A stretch of DNA of 64,000 nucleotides. It comes from Falsihalocynthiibacter arcticus. GTDB lineage: Bacteria > Pseudomonadota > Alphaproteobacteria > Rhodobacterales > Rhodobacteraceae. The notes below the pieces were generated by a model. That model was not told where the DNA came from, made no database searches, and was given only the letters and a program-made list of their open reading frames with translations. The DNA lies in assembly GCF_000812665.2 (NCBI RefSeq), contig NZ_CP014327.1:4183501-4247500 (forward strand). The letters are read 5' to 3'. A program made the position numbers and the translations under genes. This document shows positions 62,847 to 64,000 of the stretch, one piece after another. Positions within the stretch are counted from its first letter, which is position 1. The number at the start of each line of letters is the position of its first letter.

Positions 62847-63419
62847 AACTAATTTCTCCTATTAGCGTCACCTATGGCTAAAAAATTGCACTCATGCTGC
62901 CTTGCAGACTACCTGCGGTCCCATCCTCGGGCAATCTCCTGCAGATGTTGCATAGCAAGGCCGCTTAAGTGTTGCATTTGTGATACCACTAATGGGATGA
63001 CCGACCCTAGCTTTCTCCGGCTAGACTGAATGAAACGGTATCCAGCGCTTTTCCCTCAACTCCCGCCCGACGTTCTTCTGTGCTTTTGAGCCATGCTGGT
63101 AACCGCTGTTTCTCACCGCTGATTACGCATGTGTTGTTTTGGTCACCGGTGTCGCCGGACACTCGGTAAGGCGCTCCAGCAGATTATTTATTAAAAAACC
63201 GTCGCCCGAACCGGCCAATGCGATAAGCGAAGCTGATGAAGCATTGAAATTGGATAGCAACATTGATCAAGGAGCATCAGATATTAAGCTTAGCTAGAGT
63301 GTTGCGTCGATTAGTTGAAGCCGCCGGAAGAAGCAGACCTTCCGCGACTATTTGCCAAGGTCGCTACACAACGTCTATATATTGCCCTGTAGACTATACA
63401 ATGATCAAGGTTATGTCGT
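62847..63419. other. Intergenic, unassigned
   Basis: About 570 bases. No gene is supported. Around 62940-63010 (AAGTGTTGCA, CCACTAATGGGATG) the sequence looks like an insertion-sequence edge, and an 11-base match to 32983-32993 exists in inverse orientation, but no element can be assigned. Confidence 0.4.
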
Positions 63420-64000
63420 TTGTTTGATGAGTTACAGAGCTGTGTATTCAGTAGGTGGTCACCCACGATAGGCGACCCGACACTGTTGGGTTGGATAACG
63501 GTTTTTTCCTATGTAATAGCCGGTCTTTTGACTGCATTGGTTCTCATACGTCGATCTTCAAACCAACGTGCTTTTTGGTTTGTTATGACCGTCTTCTTAG
63601 TCTTGTTGTCAGTGAACAAGCAACTGGACCTACAAACGGCATTAACCGCGTTCGGCCGGTGTACTGCGAAAACGCAAGGTTGGTACGATCAGCGCCAAAC
63701 CGTTCAAGTGACGTTCATCGTTATATTTTCTGCGCTTAGCCTTATTTCTACGTTAGTTTTTGCATGGAGCCTGCGGAGGGGACTTTCTCGGATTTGGCTC
63801 GCCTTCCTAGGTTTCTCTTTCTTAATGACATTTATTGTTGCGCGGGCAGCCGGTTTTCACCACTTCGACCGTTTCATAAGTTTTGAACTCGGTGCTATGA
63901 GGATGATTTGGTTATTTGAACTGACTGGCATCGCCATGATCTCTTTAAATGCCGTTTTTCTAATCATGAAAGGGCCAGAAGTCGAACTGCAAAGGAAGAA
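63420..64000 (+). CDS. Membrane protein, 3' end beyond window
   Basis: An open frame with no stop to the window edge. TTG at 63420 is a possible start but the N-terminus is uncertain. Four or five hydrophobic helices: WITVFSYVIAGLLTALVLI, FWFVMTVFLVLLSVNKQLDLQTA, FIVIFSALSLISTLVFAW, IWLAFLGFSFLMTFIVARA, and WLFELTGIAMISLNAVFLI. The segment NKQLDLQTALTAFGR and FHHFDRFISFELGAMRM match a conserved family of proteobacterial membrane proteins often seen beside exopolysaccharide genes (from memory). Function unknown. Confidence 0.72.
   Translation, partial: MFDELQSCVFSRWSPTIGDPTLLGWITVFSYVIAGLLTALVLIRRSSNQRAFWFVMTVFLVLLSVNKQLDLQTALTAFGRCTAKTQGWYDQRQTVQVTFIVIFSALSLISTLVFAWSLRRGLSRIWLAFLGFSFLMTFIVARAAGFHHFDRFISFELGAMRMIWLFELTGIAMISLNAVFLIMKGPEVELQRK

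Noticed and set aside
63455-63739. 94-codon open frame on the plus strand
   Set aside because: It overlaps, in another frame, the hydrophobic conserved frame starting near 63420 that runs off the window end; the latter shows clear membrane-protein character.
1-64000. CRISPR array or replication origin
   Set aside because: No regularly spaced direct repeats, cas genes, rep/par genes or DnaA-box clusters were seen.

Overview
The window looks like the accessory genome of a marine-type alphaproteobacterium of the Rhodobacteraceae (Roseobacter group). This rests on recognised gene families: an ArsJ/GAPDH pair, an ArsR-ArsC fusion, a DUF2946/YcnI/CopCD copper cluster, an FnrL-like box TTGAC-N4-GTCAA, and short dispersed repeats. 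No housekeeping gene, rRNA, complete tRNA, CRISPR array or replication origin is visible, so chromosome and large plasmid cannot be told apart.

Layout. 1-20 kb is a stack of integrated elements: a 5'-truncated gene next to a stray 102-bp piece of an ABC-transporter gene, an IS21-family element sitting inside a tyrosine integrase gene with a clean CTCGCA target duplication, a restriction module (MmeI-like fused nuclease/methyltransferase plus Mrr), a second integrase with two small DNA-binding proteins, a graveyard of integrase and mrr fragments, a GFA protein, a copper module (DUF2946, YcnI, CopC-CopD fusion) and two divergent P4-type integrases on either side of the 3' half of a tRNA-Thr gene. 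A degenerate copy of that tRNA end lies at 5.1 kb, so 5.1-18.7 kb may be one island.

20.2-30.3 kb is a carbohydrate operon: GntR/LacI-type regulator, Gfo/Idh/MocA oxidoreductase, PHP-type metallohydrolase, a complete ABC importer, a SIS isomerase and a PfkB kinase whose reading frame is broken. The substrate is unknown. 30.3-33.0 kb holds two tail-to-tail IS110-family elements, one with a hairpin-rich leader that could be a bridge RNA.

33.3-38.0 kb is a metal/redox operon (ArsR, ArsP-like permease, thioredoxin-like proteins, VIT1-type transporter, metallo-beta-lactamase fold protein, OsmC, cation diffusion facilitator). 38.0-41.3 kb has a class II glutamine amidotransferase, thiolase, DsrE protein and nitroreductase. 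41.3-52.6 kb is a dense, almost unbroken minus-strand arsenic island. It is read as arsR-arsC fusion, GAPDH, arsJ, acr3, a Cys-rich small protein, aioX, aioS, aioR, aioB, aioA. It combines arsenite sensing and oxidation with two export routes. Its AioR lacks the sigma-54 contact motif, and aioB has a one-base frameshift in a homopolymer.

52.9-55.4 kb is a second IS21 copy in the same orientation as the first, so about 49 kb of cargo lies between direct repeats. It has cut the 5' end off a double-VWA-domain protein gene. 55.4-61.2 kb continues with a run of small exported proteins of unknown function. 61.7-62.8 kb has an hsdR remnant and a membrane acyltransferase. The window ends inside a membrane-protein gene.

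Three of the genes broken by frameshift (istA copy 1, aioB, pfkB) are broken in or beside G/C runs. True pseudogenes and sequencing indels cannot be separated from this sequence alone.
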